Shown piece after piece: positions 27,836 to 39,773 of a DNA stretch of 64,000 bases. This DNA is from Adiantum capillus-veneris. Taxonomy: Eukaryota; Streptophyta; Polypodiopsida; Polypodiales; Pteridaceae. The stretch covers positions 158,924,247 to 158,988,246 of the forward strand of contig CM043943.1 in NCBI GenBank assembly GCA_014529385.2, read 5' to 3'. The position numbers and the translations under genes are program-made. Position 1 is the first letter of the stretch. Every line of letters begins with the position of its first letter. The notes below the pieces were generated by a model, which was not told the origin of the DNA, made no database searches, and saw only the letters and a list, made by a program, of their open reading frames with translations.

Positions 27836-28713
27836 CAAGGCCTCTTTCATTAACATGATGAGGTTATGGGACAAAGCTTAAGGTGTATAATGTATCTATA
27901 GGTCAATACCCATCAACTAAGCATTTTTCAAGGGTTCAAACTCATAGGCATCTTGTAATTTAAGCTCATTTAAAGAAAATTGTAGTGCGTAATTTACAAA
28001 AAAAACATTGCTATGAAAAACTAATGAAAGTGTGTGTATAAATCTCACAATTGTGTCCATATGAGGCATTTGTATACAAATAAGAGAGATGAACAAAAAA
28101 GTCCAAAAGTGGAGTTTATTTTAAGGCTTATCTTTGATAAATAAAGAATCATAATTACAACATGCACAGTTTTTTGGATATGCCATAAATCACCAAATGT
28201 GGCTTGCATAACCATTAAAAATTATCACCTTATGTAATGGAGTCATAGATTTAGTATATATGCATCATAAGACATTGTAAATTTAGATGAACTAAATGTT
28301 CTTTATGATTGTTAATTGAATTTGTGAATGTTGCATATTTGACCCATAAGACTTTCTATATTTAATTCTAGTCACAAAGATTTTTTTTCTTACATGACAA
28401 TTGCAAAAATATCAAACACGTATATAAGTAGTTACCACGGATTATTTCATGCATCCTGCTCATTTTTTTCTTAGGCTAGAGTACGAGTTTTAATGAAACA
28501 TTGAATGTTGTTTTGTGTAGGTTCTTTTCATGTGTGTAGTTACTATTGAGTTTATGATCAAACGTGAGGGATTATAATTTCTATGAGTACTTTGAATAAC
28601 ATTTTATAGGTTTGCAAAAGCATTTACTGAGACGTGTTCTAAATTTCATGTACCATTTTATTTAGGTTCACAAAAAAAGGACACTAAAGTGTCCTTTTTG
28701 GTACCAAACTAGT

Positions 28714-29118
28714 GTTAAGAAGGCTACAGGAAAAGCAGGGGGAGGGCTTGTGTTGTTTGATTCAAATGGTGAGGTTGTTATGAAAGAGCATGTGAATTTT
28801 CCCGATTCCACAAGAAACAATGAAGCAGAATACGACATACTAATCCATGGTTTGCATATGTGTGTTGCTCAAAAGATATGGTGTCTCATGGTAAAAGGGG
28901 ATGCACTTCTCATTGTGAAGCAAATTCTAGGTATTTGGGCTTGTAAGAATGAAAGGCTAAGGCAAAAGGTTCATGCCATCCGTAGACTCTTCAATCAATT
29001 TGAAGAAGTACAATTGTATCATATTCCTAGGAAACAAAATGAAGATGTTGACTTGCTTGCCCAAAAAGCAGTTGCATGTGTTGAGATTAAAGTGCAGGTC
29101 ATCATGGTAGTAGAGTGA
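28714..29118 (+). pseudogene. Gypsy-2 second (archaeal-type) RNase H
   Basis: It resumes in frame from 22564 after the AT-rich insert. Text: GKAGGGLVLFDSNGEVVMKE, STRNNEAEYDILIHGLHM with the catalytic Glu, VKGDALLIVKQI with an Asp, and VQLYHIPRKQNEDVDLLAQKA with the final Asp. With the FFD at 22541-22546 the catalytic set is complete. This domain beside a gypsy-type RNase H is diagnostic for the Tat/Ogre lineage. The stop at 29116-29118 lies between this domain and the integrase. Confidence 0.85.
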
Positions 29119-30382
29119 TAAAGCAACCAAGGTACCAGGGGATGGAGTCACTGGCTTCCATTGTGAGCTACATTTTAGAGGGAGAGTTTCGAGAGGGCTT
29201 CACAAAGGCTCAAAAGCGGAGGCTCATTAAGAAGGCGAGTTCGTATTTGTTTTTGGAAGGTGCCCTCTACCAAAGAGGAAAAGATCAAGTTTGTAGGAGA
29301 ATACCGACAACCAAGGAGCTTCCAGTCATTCTTGAAGGTTTGCATGAGGAAGCATGCGATGGTCATTTTGCACAGAAACTCACTACAAAAAAGATTTTTC
29401 TCGCCGGGTATGTTTGGCCAAGCTTGCACATTGATGTTCAACATTGGTGTAAAAGCTGCCACAACTGCCAGATTAATGGAAACAAGCACCTGTTGCATGG
29501 TCCACGTCAGTTAGTCCTTACAAATGGTCAGTTTGAAAAATGGGGCATTGATGCTATGGGTCCATTGACTAGGATTAAAAATGGAAAATTGTATATCTTA
29601 GTGGCCACAAACTACATGACTAGGTGAGTAGAAGCTCAAAGTGTGGCAAGAGTAAATGAGAGGACAGTTAGCAAGTTTGTGTACACTCACATTTGTTGCA
29701 GATTTGGCACACCTTTGGAGATTGTTTCTAATAATGGTCCAGGATTTAGGAAGGGCTTTCTCACAGAAGTTTGTGATGAGCTTCACATTCTACATCGGCA
29801 TAGCACACCCTACTATCCTCAGTCAAATGGTTTGGTAGAGAAGGCTAATGGCATCATTGCAGGAATCATCCAAAAGATGGTAAAGAACAAGACAAAGCTA
29901 TGGTATCACTTCTTGGATGGAGCATTGTGGGCCTATCGAACTACCTACAAGGAAGCGACAGAGTTCACACCCTTCCACCTAGTCTATGGTCAAGAAGCTT
30001 TGGAACCCATTGAGCTCAACATTCCAACAATGCACCTTCATGGAAAGGTTGCACAAGGAGAAGAAGCAGCATGGTAAGATCGTATTCTCACCCTAGTAGA
30101 ACTAGAATGGAAATGGGAGGCGGCTTATGAGTGCTATAAAAGAAAGGCTACGCAAATAAAGGACAAGATCGACAAAAAGGTGAAAGAAAAAGGGATCAAG
30201 GAAGGAGATTTGGTGCTAAGGTACGATAACCACCTTGAAAATCGCTTTGATGTGAAGTTCAATACTAGATGGTAGGGTCTCTACATTGTGAAGAAGGACT
30301 ACTACTCACGCTACTATCAACTCATGGACTTGGATGGCAAGGCGCACTCCAAGAAGGTGAATGCATATCGACTAAAGCCCTA
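29119..30382 (+). pseudogene. Gypsy-2 integrase
   Basis: The HHCC finger is visible (LHEEACDGHFAQK and CKSCHNC), then the core: first Asp in KWGIDAMGPL (29550-29552), and the second position in SNNGPGF, where the catalytic Asp codon is now AAT (29730-29732). The Glu remains in SNGLVEKANG. A TGA (29625-29627) replaces a Trp codon, another stop follows AAW (30075-30077), and TAG interrupts NTRW near 30273. The C-terminal part (KEGDLVLRYDNHLENRF, SKKVNAYRLKP) ends at TAG about 30380. There is no chromodomain. Stops plus the Asp-to-Asn change make it inactive. Confidence 0.9.
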
Positions 30383-30536
30383 GTTGAGTCGAGTTCTACC
30401 AGAGGATCTACAAGAGCATTGAATAGCTACAATACCATGTAAGTCTTTGAGCTTGGCACTACAAGATGAAGATTCGATTGAGGCACCAAATATCACGAAG
30501 GATCGAAAAACACTCTCATTGGAAGATATGCCTTTT

Positions 30537-30576
30537 GATGGTACATGAATGTACCATCATCTAGGGGGGGGCTAAA
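30537..30576 (+). promoter_or_regulatory. Gypsy-2 hairpin plus polypurine tract
   Basis: Arms GATGGTACAT (30537-30546) and ATGTACCATC (30549-30558) form a perfect 10-base-pair stem with a GA loop. The tract TAGGGGGGGGCTAAA follows and ends at the 3' LTR start (30577). The arrangement equals that of TR-GAG at 18982-19025. Confidence 0.75.
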
Positions 30577-33131
30577 TGATAGCCATTTTTTCAGCTCTCA
30601 TAAAATATTTTCAAAAGCCACTTCACCCCACAAAAACACCCTAGCACTATGACTAGGCTCGCTTTTTCAAGGTAAATAAGCATGTGTGCGATTAGAGTTT
30701 TATCGCATTTTTTTATTAAATCATTGAGCGAGTCATTGGGCTAGGAGACGAAAAAGGAAAAAAAGAAAAGAATTTATAATATTATGGTCCTTTTTACATG
30801 TAAATATTTTCTATCAAATAAAGGACCTAAGTAAAAAGGGTTTTTTCATTTTTTTTGTATCTATGTAAATATATATTCCTAGGTGTGTGTTATCAGGCCT
30901 AAGTATGCTAGCTTCCATTGCATGTCATTCCTTCTACATGTTTTCACTATCATTCTATCCCTTAAGCTCTACTCACACAAGCCTTGGAAATTTTTTGTGT
31001 GACTTCACCGTAAAAATTCACCAATCACCTTATCGACTCCGTCATATTTTTTTCCATTCCTCCAGATAAATATTCACAAGTACATAGGATCCATATTCAA
31101 ATAATTCCAAAAATACCTCAAAGTAGAGAATAATTGAGGGTCCCTTCCCTCATGATTTTCCTTCTTTTATTTTATATATTTTTTTCCACCATGCATCCCA
31201 TGTGCCCATTCTTCATAGGTTCCATGACTAGCAAACCTATCTTCTTGTCTCACAAGTATATATCATATTTGATACTTATCCTATACCATACATGTGTGCA
31301 CGATCCTTGGCAATATTAGGTCATGGTTGATGTATGGGGAGGCTCACTTGGAAGCTACAAGGAAAATGAATCAAATAGTGGCCCACTTCAAGCCTTATGA
31401 GGTGCTGCTGGGACAGTTTTTTGCTGGAATTTTGGCGTCCTCTTCTTATCCGAATTTGAGGATACGTCCAAAAGAGAAAATGTAGCTTGTGAGCTGAAGT
31501 ATTTTTTGTAATGTTTTTAAAAAATTTGGAGTCAAGGGAAATTTTACATGAATTTTATGGCCGACTTCAAAACTGCCACTTAATGCACCCAAAAGTCCTC
31601 CTATTTTCTCTCACCCTTCCACATACCCACTCACTAATACACACTCATTCCTCTCCTTCCCACACTCAAACCTGTACATTACATGAATCTTATCACATTG
31701 TTCACCATCCTCATTGCCTCTCTTCACCATAGCTTCCATGATATACGCATATACTATCATATATCTCTACATATACTCCCATATTCACATTCCCTCTTCA
31801 CCATCATGAAGATTACAAAAAAACAGCAAATTGGATATGATTTATTCCTATAAATGAAGGATTTTCAGCAAGAGGACCTTGAAGCCTTCAAATTTCAACG
31901 TCAACATCAACCACGACTCTCTCACATTGACGCTTCATCCACTGGTGTCACTAGGTGAACTTCCTCTCCAATTCCATCTATCCCCTTAGTTTTCAGTGCC
32001 TTCGTAAGGAATTTTACCATTGTCATGTACCTTGTGTGCACCTCGTTGTAATCATAATCACTAACCTACTAACATTAACCCTAATGACAAAAGTAGCTCA
32101 GCTCAAATAAGTAATGATAAATAGTGGTAGAACTCTCTTTCTTCCCCTTTTTTCCCCTCGCCTTTTTGAGTCACCATCATTAATAATGCTCTCTCTCTTG
32201 AGCCCACATGCATGTGACTTAAGGAGATGGGATACACCCACTCCATTTTGAAAATGCAAAAATGTTAAGCTCAATTTGTTAGCTTGTAATTTAGATTAGC
32301 CATAGTTCAAATAGGTGATCTCCAAGCTATAAATAGACCCCTTCCCTTCATTGTAAAGGAGACATAGACATCATTCTAGCATTAGAGGCGTGAGGAGAGA
32401 CTTGGTTGTAGACACTATAGTGTGAGATTCACACTTTAGTGCACTATAGCATTGATGCTACATTTTTCAAGTGAGAGAGTGTGAGAGTTTCACATTTCAA
32501 GCCACCATTGTACCTATTCTTACAACCATCAATTAATTTGAGGTCTTGGCATTCCAAAGGCGTGATTTTGTCTCCAATTCATATTCATCCGGTTGTGCAA
32601 TGCCAGTCAAAGATTTGTGGTGATGTGTATGCCGCAATCTCTCATTTGAGCTTTTGAGATTAAGTGTTTTGGGTGCATTTCATTGCCTAATACTAGTTCA
32701 TTGTAAGAGGTTTGAGTGGTGAGAGATCCCGCAACCTAAGATGATGTGTGTGTTGGCAAAGTGTTGGTGTGGTCTCCATGCAGGCTCTTTGACAGTGTAG
32801 AAAGGTATGCTTTCACCTCTCAAATTGCAAAACAATTATTTGAGCAACCTCACTCTCCATCTCTCTCCATTCTCTCAATGTCTCCTTCTCCCCTCCTTCT
32901 ATCGAAAAGTTTTGCTTGTTTGTGTGTGTTTTGCGTGTCTCCCTTAGGTGTGGATGACACTCTCTTGCGTCCTAGTTCACATCCATAAGTAGGTGGTGCC
33001 CCTTTTCAAGTTGGGTTTGGATAGGTATTTTTGCTTGGTTGTGTTGGTGTTGGGCCCTAGCTTCATTGAACAGCACGGGATCTGTGAAGGGTGTCTAGAG
33101 GCCACTCTTCTTGGACCCTCGGACCGCCTCA
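30577..33131 (+). repeat. Gypsy-2 3' LTR
   Basis: Starts TGATAGCCATTTTTT and ends CGCCTCA; aligns with 11108-13630, with many substitutions and small indels. TATA box at 32328-32336. Confidence 0.92.
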
Positions 33132-33209
33132 CGATGTTGAGATAGATCTAGAATCACATGTCTATATTCTAACCCTTGTTCCTGTTTATTCTCCCACATT
33201 AAGTGATCA
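33132..33209 (-). repeat. Gypsy-1 5' LTR, second part
   Basis: Continues the LTR broken at 11107. GTTGAGATAGATCTAGAATC and TTATTCTCCCACATTAAGTG match 5284-5355. It ends GTGATCA, the outer end of Gypsy-1. Confidence 0.85.
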
Positions 33210-33465
33210 GTTTAATATGAGAAAATTATTTGGGTTGGTTAGACATGAGATTTTATGACACTTTAACAAAGCTGTATCGAGGACTTAGCTCAAGAGAGAA
33301 GCATGTGAATCACTATCAATGTTTTTTCTTTTGGCCATACGAGCTCGCATAACCCGCCTCTATGATAGGTCTCTCTTGCTTTTACAAAAGGTTTCAAAAA
33401 GTCAAGGGTATGCATGATTTTTCAAGCATAAAAGAAAAAGTTGCAAAATAATAAGAGGCATCTTC

Positions 33466-33470
<5 letters not shown>

Positions 33471-33520
<50 letters not shown>
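33471..33520. repeat. (GA)n microsatellite
   Basis: Uninterrupted GA run of 50 bases. Confidence 0.98.
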
Positions 33521-33521
<1 letters not shown>

Positions 33522-34770
33522 AGGTGGCGGTCAATGACCCTGGTCTCTGTATCTACCCGATCAACTGGAGTACTACTCTCTCTCTCTCTCTCTCTTAAAT
33601 CCCGTAAGATGTGGGAGCATCACCAATTTGATCGAAACCAATTATAACCTAAGCCCTATCGAATACACAACATGGTTTTTTAACCTTGCTCTCATGTTTT
33701 ACACTCTGGAAAATTGAATCTCACTCAATAAAAATAGATTTTTGCATATAAGGGAAATTATTGCTTTGATGAATACTAACTGCACCAAATAAGGCAGGCC
33801 TAAACCGGGCGCATACAACTGGCAAAAGCACAGAGGCATTGTAAAGGCTTCACGGCGGACTGCGTATAAATTAAGCAGAGGGCATGCAAGGAGAGTACCC
33901 GACTGTGCACCAATACACAACTCTGAGCATTCTTTCACACACACACACACACACATCGTGGGAAGCAAGGCTCGGTTTTTCTTCAGGCTTTGAAAAAATG
34001 ACGCATGTCTACTTGAAGGAGGGCTGCCCTGCTTGATCATACACAAGCGGCTCACACACGTACATCTCAACAGGCAAATCCACAAACCTTCATCATCCAG
34101 AAGCACAATTGGAATAGGCTTTGACATCATTGGAGTACGGCACGGTAAGGCAAAATCATGATTCTTTTAGTACGGTTGATCTTGTTACATTATGGCAAAT
34201 TTTAAGCTTAGTTGATTGATTTACGTAAGCAAGGTATACATAGCTGTTGTTTGACATGTAAACTCCTGTCTTTTTTATATAAAAAAGAAAGCGTTGTTTG
34301 GAGAAGAAAACACTCTCTACAATTCAATAGAAGAATATAAAGTAAACATGGGGAAACGGGGAACGTATAGATGCTCTACATAAATGTTTATAAAGGCATA
34401 AAAAAGGGGAATGTTTTCAGTATGGTATAAACACTGGTCGCATAATTTGGAACACTATCTTATCAGCACGTTTTGGAACACAGTATATCTCATATGCAAA
34501 CAAATACATGGTGTAACATATAGGGTCGAAAATACATAAGCAGACGTCTGATATACCATGGTCTAACTTTATCTGCTATCAAATTTCAAAAAAAAGTAAG
34601 ATAATGGTTGAGAAGAGCGTAGCAAAGCAAAAAAGTGTTTTTTTTTAAACAATGATTGACTGAATACATCTACTCATGAACAGCATTCTGTATGTGTTTT
34701 GCTTGGCAGCCTCATATCGGAAATCATTCAAAACAGTTTCAGCATGAAGCATACAGATGACGACCAGGAG

Positions 34771-34800
34771 TTCTCAGGTAGACTTTCGGTCTACTGAGAA
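34771..34800. other. Isolated stem-loop
   Basis: TTCTCAGGTAGAC and GTCTACTGAGAA pair over 12 base pairs with a single bulged G and a TTTCG loop. No gene boundary, T-run or repeat family is seen next to it. Confidence 0.5.
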
Positions 34801-35967
34801 GGTGTTCAACCAGAATTTGGCATAATCTTTCCTTTCTTTAAGTTATTATAGACAGTGAGAAATTGTAAGCAAAAGTTAAAATTTAAGTATATTGATTTTT
34901 AAACCATTTAGGAAAAGTCTATTGTAATTTTTTGAACTAGGTACTTGTAAAGTAAACTAATTTAGAAATGAAATGCTACCTAATATGTGCATAGAAGAAG
35001 ATCCTCATATGAGGCTCCTCAAAGAGGAGGGTGGGATGTAATTGAAAAACAAGTCAAAATAGAAACAAAAATTTGGAATTTGTTTGCTAGAAGGAAAAGA
35101 CTGTCTAAAGGTTTAAAGGTGTGACATAACCGTATCTTGGAAAGTATGTACATATTTGGATAGGTAGTTGAAGTTTTCTTTTTTTCAAACAAAAATCCTC
35201 ATGTGAAGCTCCTACAAAAGTAGGGCTGGTCTACTTTTTGAAAAATGGGTCCACATACAAACAAAACTCTGCCAAAATTTTGGCAAAATATATCTTATCC
35301 ATTATACAAACCCAAAAATGGGAATCCGATCCTACATTTTTCTCTAAGAAACCTTTTTCTATATCTCTCTCTTTATCCTCTCAGGCTATCATTCTATCCA
35401 ATTAGAGGGTAGGATGCCCAAATCTCACAGATAGTTAATATAAAATTGATTGTTGTATAGCTGAGGTTTTTTTCTAGTTATTCTTAGAAACTAGCATCTA
35501 GAATAGACCACTGATAGACAAGATTTGGTTTATATAAATGTACTACATGGCATGATGCTATCTATCGGAAGACGAACTATGGGGGATATACCATCCTTTG
35601 AGAATGCAAGCCCAAAAACTCGCAAGAGATGCTACCTATCCAATGGAAAGCCACATCCCTCCGCCATATGTGATTTTGTGGAAGGATGCAAATCAGCCTT
35701 CATCATCAAACCTGAAACAACTAGTGTACCAGTTGAAATTATGGTAGAGGAAAGTCTACCAAACAAAATTATGGTGGAAAATATCGTTAAAAGACGGATC
35801 ATGCCTGCTAGAGAAGCAAAGAAAAAACTCCCTCGAAATGCATATAAGGACAGTGAAGGGGTTTAGGACTATGTGACAGTAATAACAAGAAGAATAGATT
35901 GTTTGGATACCTATCTTCCCATCAAGGTTGCCCATGTTCTAACTGGCTTCTTGTGTTGGATGGTGGT

Positions 35968-36170
35968 AGGTATAGGTCTATTCTCTCATGGATTCTGAGA
36001 CTCAATTAGTCTCCTACCAGAATCGGATGTACCAGCTTCATTTATAAAAATTTGGATTGTGTCGATTTTGTCTTCATAAATTGTCTAATGTAATTTAGGT
36101 CTTATCTATTCTAGGTCAAGTGTCAATATATGGTTCTATAAGAGGGGATGTCAAATTTAATCTCTCTCTC
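35968..36170 (+). repeat. Left direct repeat of Penelope-like element
   Basis: Starts AGGTATAGGTCTATTCTCTC and ends in TCTCTCTCTC. Over 90% alike by eye to 39774-39975. Confidence 0.8.
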
Positions 36171-39100
36171 TTTATTTCCCAAGTTGTCCTTGGTCGGGTT
36201 GGTCGGGGACAACTACCATATATTGAACTTGCCTTCATTAATAGCTACTTACACATTTATCTCTAGTAACATCTTTCAGGTTGGCTGGATTGTATCTCTC
36301 ACACGATTTGGATACTCCGACGATAAAAGGTTTCATATCCCTCCTATTGGAACACACTGATTACTATCATGCTTCAAAGGGACTGATTTTCATAAGATTC
36401 TCCTTGACTATGAGAAAAAAGCAATACAGGAACAAGAGCTTTCAGCCTTAAAAACAACATCTGTTAATTACTGGTTAAAACTCTTAGCCCTTGCCAGAAA
36501 AGAACCTACAAAACTAATTAATTCACTAAATTCTTTTTTATTATCATTATGCTTTATTGATGCTTAGGACTGTTCGGATTTAGACTTTTACTTTTCATCC
36601 CTTCCTTCCATAGTTAATAAGCTCTATTTTATCAATAATCTCCCTATCCTTCCTCTAGCAATTAGACAATCTCAAGAGATTGTCAACCCTCTTTTGGATC
36701 TAGATCTCTTGGATCAAGAAGAAAAGGAAGCCCTAGGCCTAACAGAGGACCCTTCTTCTCAAAAAATTGAAAGATCTATGCCCAAACATTTTTCTGAAGT
36801 CATTTCGCTACTCTCTTTCAGACAGATTGAGCTCAACGCTACTCGCCTTGAAAACAAACTCTGGGATTTTGAGATACTGAATCAACGTGCTCCATTCACA
36901 ATTGAATCTTTAGCTCTGCTTTGTAGTTTACCACATGATGTGGTAGAACAATGCAAAACATCTACTATCGCAGGATAAACCTTTTACACTAAAACAGATA
37001 AAACTGTTGGACATTGACAATAAAAAGTGCTCTAATACTTCTATGGTAGCTCGTACAAAGGGACTATCACTCAATGAGAAAGAAAACGACATTTGGAAGT
37101 TCTTAAAGAATTGCTGGAACACATACAGACCATTCATCAAGTGTACTTGTAAGAAGAATCCCGATTCTAACTGCCCAACAACGATCATATGGTTTGATCA
37201 CCTTCTTTGTTTCTTTTGAAGTTCTTTCCTTACTCTTCTAGGCCCACACAAGTATATGATTTTGTTGGATGGGCAACATATTTCCCATTGAAGTTCAGCA
37301 TGCGGTAGTAGTCTTTTATGCTCTTCATGAACATCTGGTTGATGCAGCAAAAGGTTTGGTATTATATACACCAGGAACTCCATTCCTCTCTCGAGTTCAA
37401 CACCACCCAGTTGGTCTAACCATCGACACAATTTTCAAACCCTCTTAAGTAGGGAACAACTGAAGCATATTGCTAATACACCAAGCAATACAACATCATC
37501 ATCAAAACAACCTCAACAATTTCGTGGATCTGAGGACTTTGGCGGAACTCCAAGGATGCTAGAATACAATAGAGATGACAAGGTATGACATTTAATTACT
37601 AGAACTAATGAGTTACAATGGTTTAAACAAGGTAATAAAAGTAAACATCGGTTTATTCATTTAACTTTCATTAATAAATTTATGGAGTTTGTACACCCTC
37701 ACACTTTTTTTGGTGAAATGTTAAAGGATATTGGAATCAGAAATAATCTTGAGCATTTTCACATTAAATTTGGATGGAATAACACGAATAATGTTGGTCA
37801 ATACTTGTATGAACCTTTTGATACGTTTGCTAAACCTTTTGATCTTAATGAACCTTGTGTTTGCTAGAGTCAGAAACGGTTTAAAAATTTTCTAAAACAT
37901 TTTGACCATCTTGGTGAGCACGTTTTTACTACTGAACCATCATTCATAAGACACCCCACACTAAGGGATAACATATCCAAAGCCTTTAACCATATCCCGC
38001 TTGTCCCTGTACATCTACATTCAGTTAAAGCCGAATTCAAGAAGGGATGGGAAAAATTATGCCATTTACTAAATATAAAATGTACGCTATCTCACTTCCA
38101 TTCAATTGAGAAAAAAGACTGGAAAAAACCTTCCACTCTACCTTGCCAAATTATAGGCATAACCAAAGCCCCTAGTTCATGGAAAAAGATACATTATATG
38201 AAATTAAATTATCCAAAAACACATTTTTATATGTGGTTTGGATAAATCAGCCCAAATTATTGTCTTTATTTGTAAACAAATCATTAGACTATAAGCAAAG
38301 AACAGATTAAATTGTTCAAAATTCATGCCTATAAACGAGTGCAATAACACCATCATCTCACTCATTAATACATGATGCAAGGAGTTTAATATTATACCTT
38401 CTCATGATAGAGGTCTTCCCCATATTATGGAAAATTACAAAATTCACAAAACAGAGTTCCGTTGGATAACAAATGCCCATTTGTGTATTTTCCCCTGTGT
38501 CTAGTAAGATCACTAAGTTCCTACATGGTTTATCTATTTGGCTTATTGAATATATTGAGAATTTTCAAAAAAACCTTCAAACATTTTCAAAAGTGAATAC
38601 AAATGCATACTGTATCATTAACAACCAATACGATGCTATGATAAACCTCCCCAAACTGATTTATGATGTTCATACAGATGATATTAAAGCTTGTTATGAA
38701 GCAATTCCTCACCATGGGAAGCATAGCCTGATGGAGTCTTTGAGTAACATTAAAAGACTAGTGATTGGTCGAGGTTATAAAGGGTTTAAACCATCTAGGA
38801 ATAAAATACCCCTTACAAAAAAGAAGTCGGAAGTGAAATGGTCCTTTGAATTTTTTGAAACTTTAAAATATTTTTGTGCTAGACAACTGTTTCTCACGGT
38901 TAGGATCTGATGTTTATTGACAAACTAGAGGAATTCCAATGGGATACTCGTGTTCGCCTTTATGGTGCAATCCATATCTGGCTTGGTTTGAGCTAAAATA
39001 TATTAGGAAATTATCTAGACTCAAAAGGAATGATATGCTTTTAGCTTTATTACACTCTAATCGGTATTGGATGATCTTCTATTCATAATAACACATATAT

Positions 39101-39644
39101 TGCAAGCTGCATGAATCATAACAAACCCTTGTCCCCTGAGGACCCCTTTACAATATATCCATTGGATATCATTTCCGTAAAAATTACTCATACAAAAGTT
39201 GGCTCTACATATTTAAACACGAAAATAATTCTACAAAGACCTTTTATCGGAAAATACACTACGAAAATAGCATGGAAGAAAGATGCATTATGCGGACACC
39301 AAGTATCATTCATACAAGCGGCCAGTAATCGCCCTACACAGTTAGCATACAAAGTATGTGTGTTGCAGATCTTACCCATCATTTATAACGCTTCATGTGT
39401 AGTTAAATCATTTAATGATTTACAACAACTGCGCTTTATGTTTGCTTTGAATGGATTCAAAAAAACACGCATCATAACATTAATCACACAGTTTGTAGTG
39501 AAAGGTAACTTCCATGGTGTCAGATTCAAGATCAAATCTTTGATAAATTTATTAAATGAACAAGAAATAGAACATGATGTACATGCTTATGAGAATAATA
39601 TGATAAAAATCTCTGAGGAAATCGGGTTGGATGCAGGAGAGTAA
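36171..39644 (+). pseudogene. Penelope-like reverse transcriptase, degenerate
   Basis: Coding text is spread over several frames. N-terminal part: 36171-36978 in one frame with two stops (TTSVNYWLKLLALARKEPTK, LLSFRQIELNATRLENKLWD). Then CTCKKNPDSNCPTT, and CVC-stop-SQKRFKNFLKHFDHLGEHVF with ISKAFNHIPLVPVHLHSV, resembling the Cys/GHV region before the RT in Penelope-like proteins. RT: LIYDVHTDDIKACYEAIPHH (motif A, near 38660), TRGIPMGYSCSPLWCNPYLA (near 38925), and RY-DDLLFI (near 39062) with a one-base shift. The thumb has YLNTKIILQRPFIGKY and SNRPTQLAYKVCVLQILPII. The last frame ends EEIGLDAGE at 39642, with no GIY-YIG domain. Many stops: inactive. Confidence 0.65.
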
Positions 39645-39773
39645 CCAAAAAAGCGAGAACACACAATGACAAGAAGGATTGCGGACAAAAATACCAAATC
39701 AGCACACAACATGATGGCGACTTCTTATGGATTTTTTCTTTTTTCATCTGTAACTCATAGCCCCCGAGTTCTC

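Larger units (their letters stand above)
22565..28707. mobile_element. AT-rich DNA-transposon-like insert (carries Element-3)
   Basis: Apart from Element-3, about 1.29 kb of non-coding AT-rich DNA (22565-22987 and 27841-28707) splits the second RNase H domain of Gypsy-2. ACTAGT flanks it on both sides (22559-22564, 28708-28713). Removing the insert and one ACTAGT rejoins FFDRAFNTS and VKKATGKAGGGLV exactly in frame. Ends are weakly inverted: GACACT and a T-rich block near the left end, AGTGTCC preceded by an A-rich block at the right. No transposase is visible. Class is uncertain: a MITE-like element is likely; an intron is less likely because the duplication is direct and splice signals are not clear. 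Confidence 0.6.
11108..33131 (+). mobile_element. Gypsy-2, nested Tat-type LTR retrotransposon
   Basis: LTRs of about 2.5 kb (11108-13630 and 30577-33131) flank PBS, two small ORFs, gag, protease, RT, RNase H, a second RNase H and integrase, all on the plus strand. Two RNase H domains before the integrase are the mark of the Tat/Ogre lineage. The element lies inside the right LTR of Gypsy-1. The uninterrupted copy at 5277-5300 (CCATTGGCCCCGTGTTGAGA) shows the empty site; flanks here are GGCCCTGT and CGATGTTGAG, an imperfect target duplication. TR-GAG and a DNA-transposon-like insert interrupt it. Gag, pol and integrase contain stops, so it is inactive. The LTRs differ by many substitutions and small indels, so it is older than its passengers. 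Confidence 0.92.
33210..35967. other. Intergenic AT-rich stretch with microsatellites
   Basis: I see no supported gene. It contains a (GA)n run at 33471-33520, a CT run at 33577-33595, a CA run at 33938-33954 and a stem-loop at 34771-34800. The open frames at 33699-34130 and 35525-35866 have no recognisable domain. Confidence 0.6.

Noticed and set aside
22565-28707. Intron inside Gypsy-2 pol (as known in Ogre)
   Set aside because: The Ogre intron lies between protease and RT; here the break is in the second RNase H with a direct ACTAGT repeat and no clear splice signals, so an insertion fits better.
33699-34130. 143-codon minus-strand ORF
   Set aside because: Low-complexity Cys/Val stretch from a CA microsatellite, no recognisable domain or homologue in the window.
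35265-35290. CTCTGCCAAAATTTT similar to leader motifs near 540 and 17020
   Set aside because: Too short and AT-rich to exceed chance.
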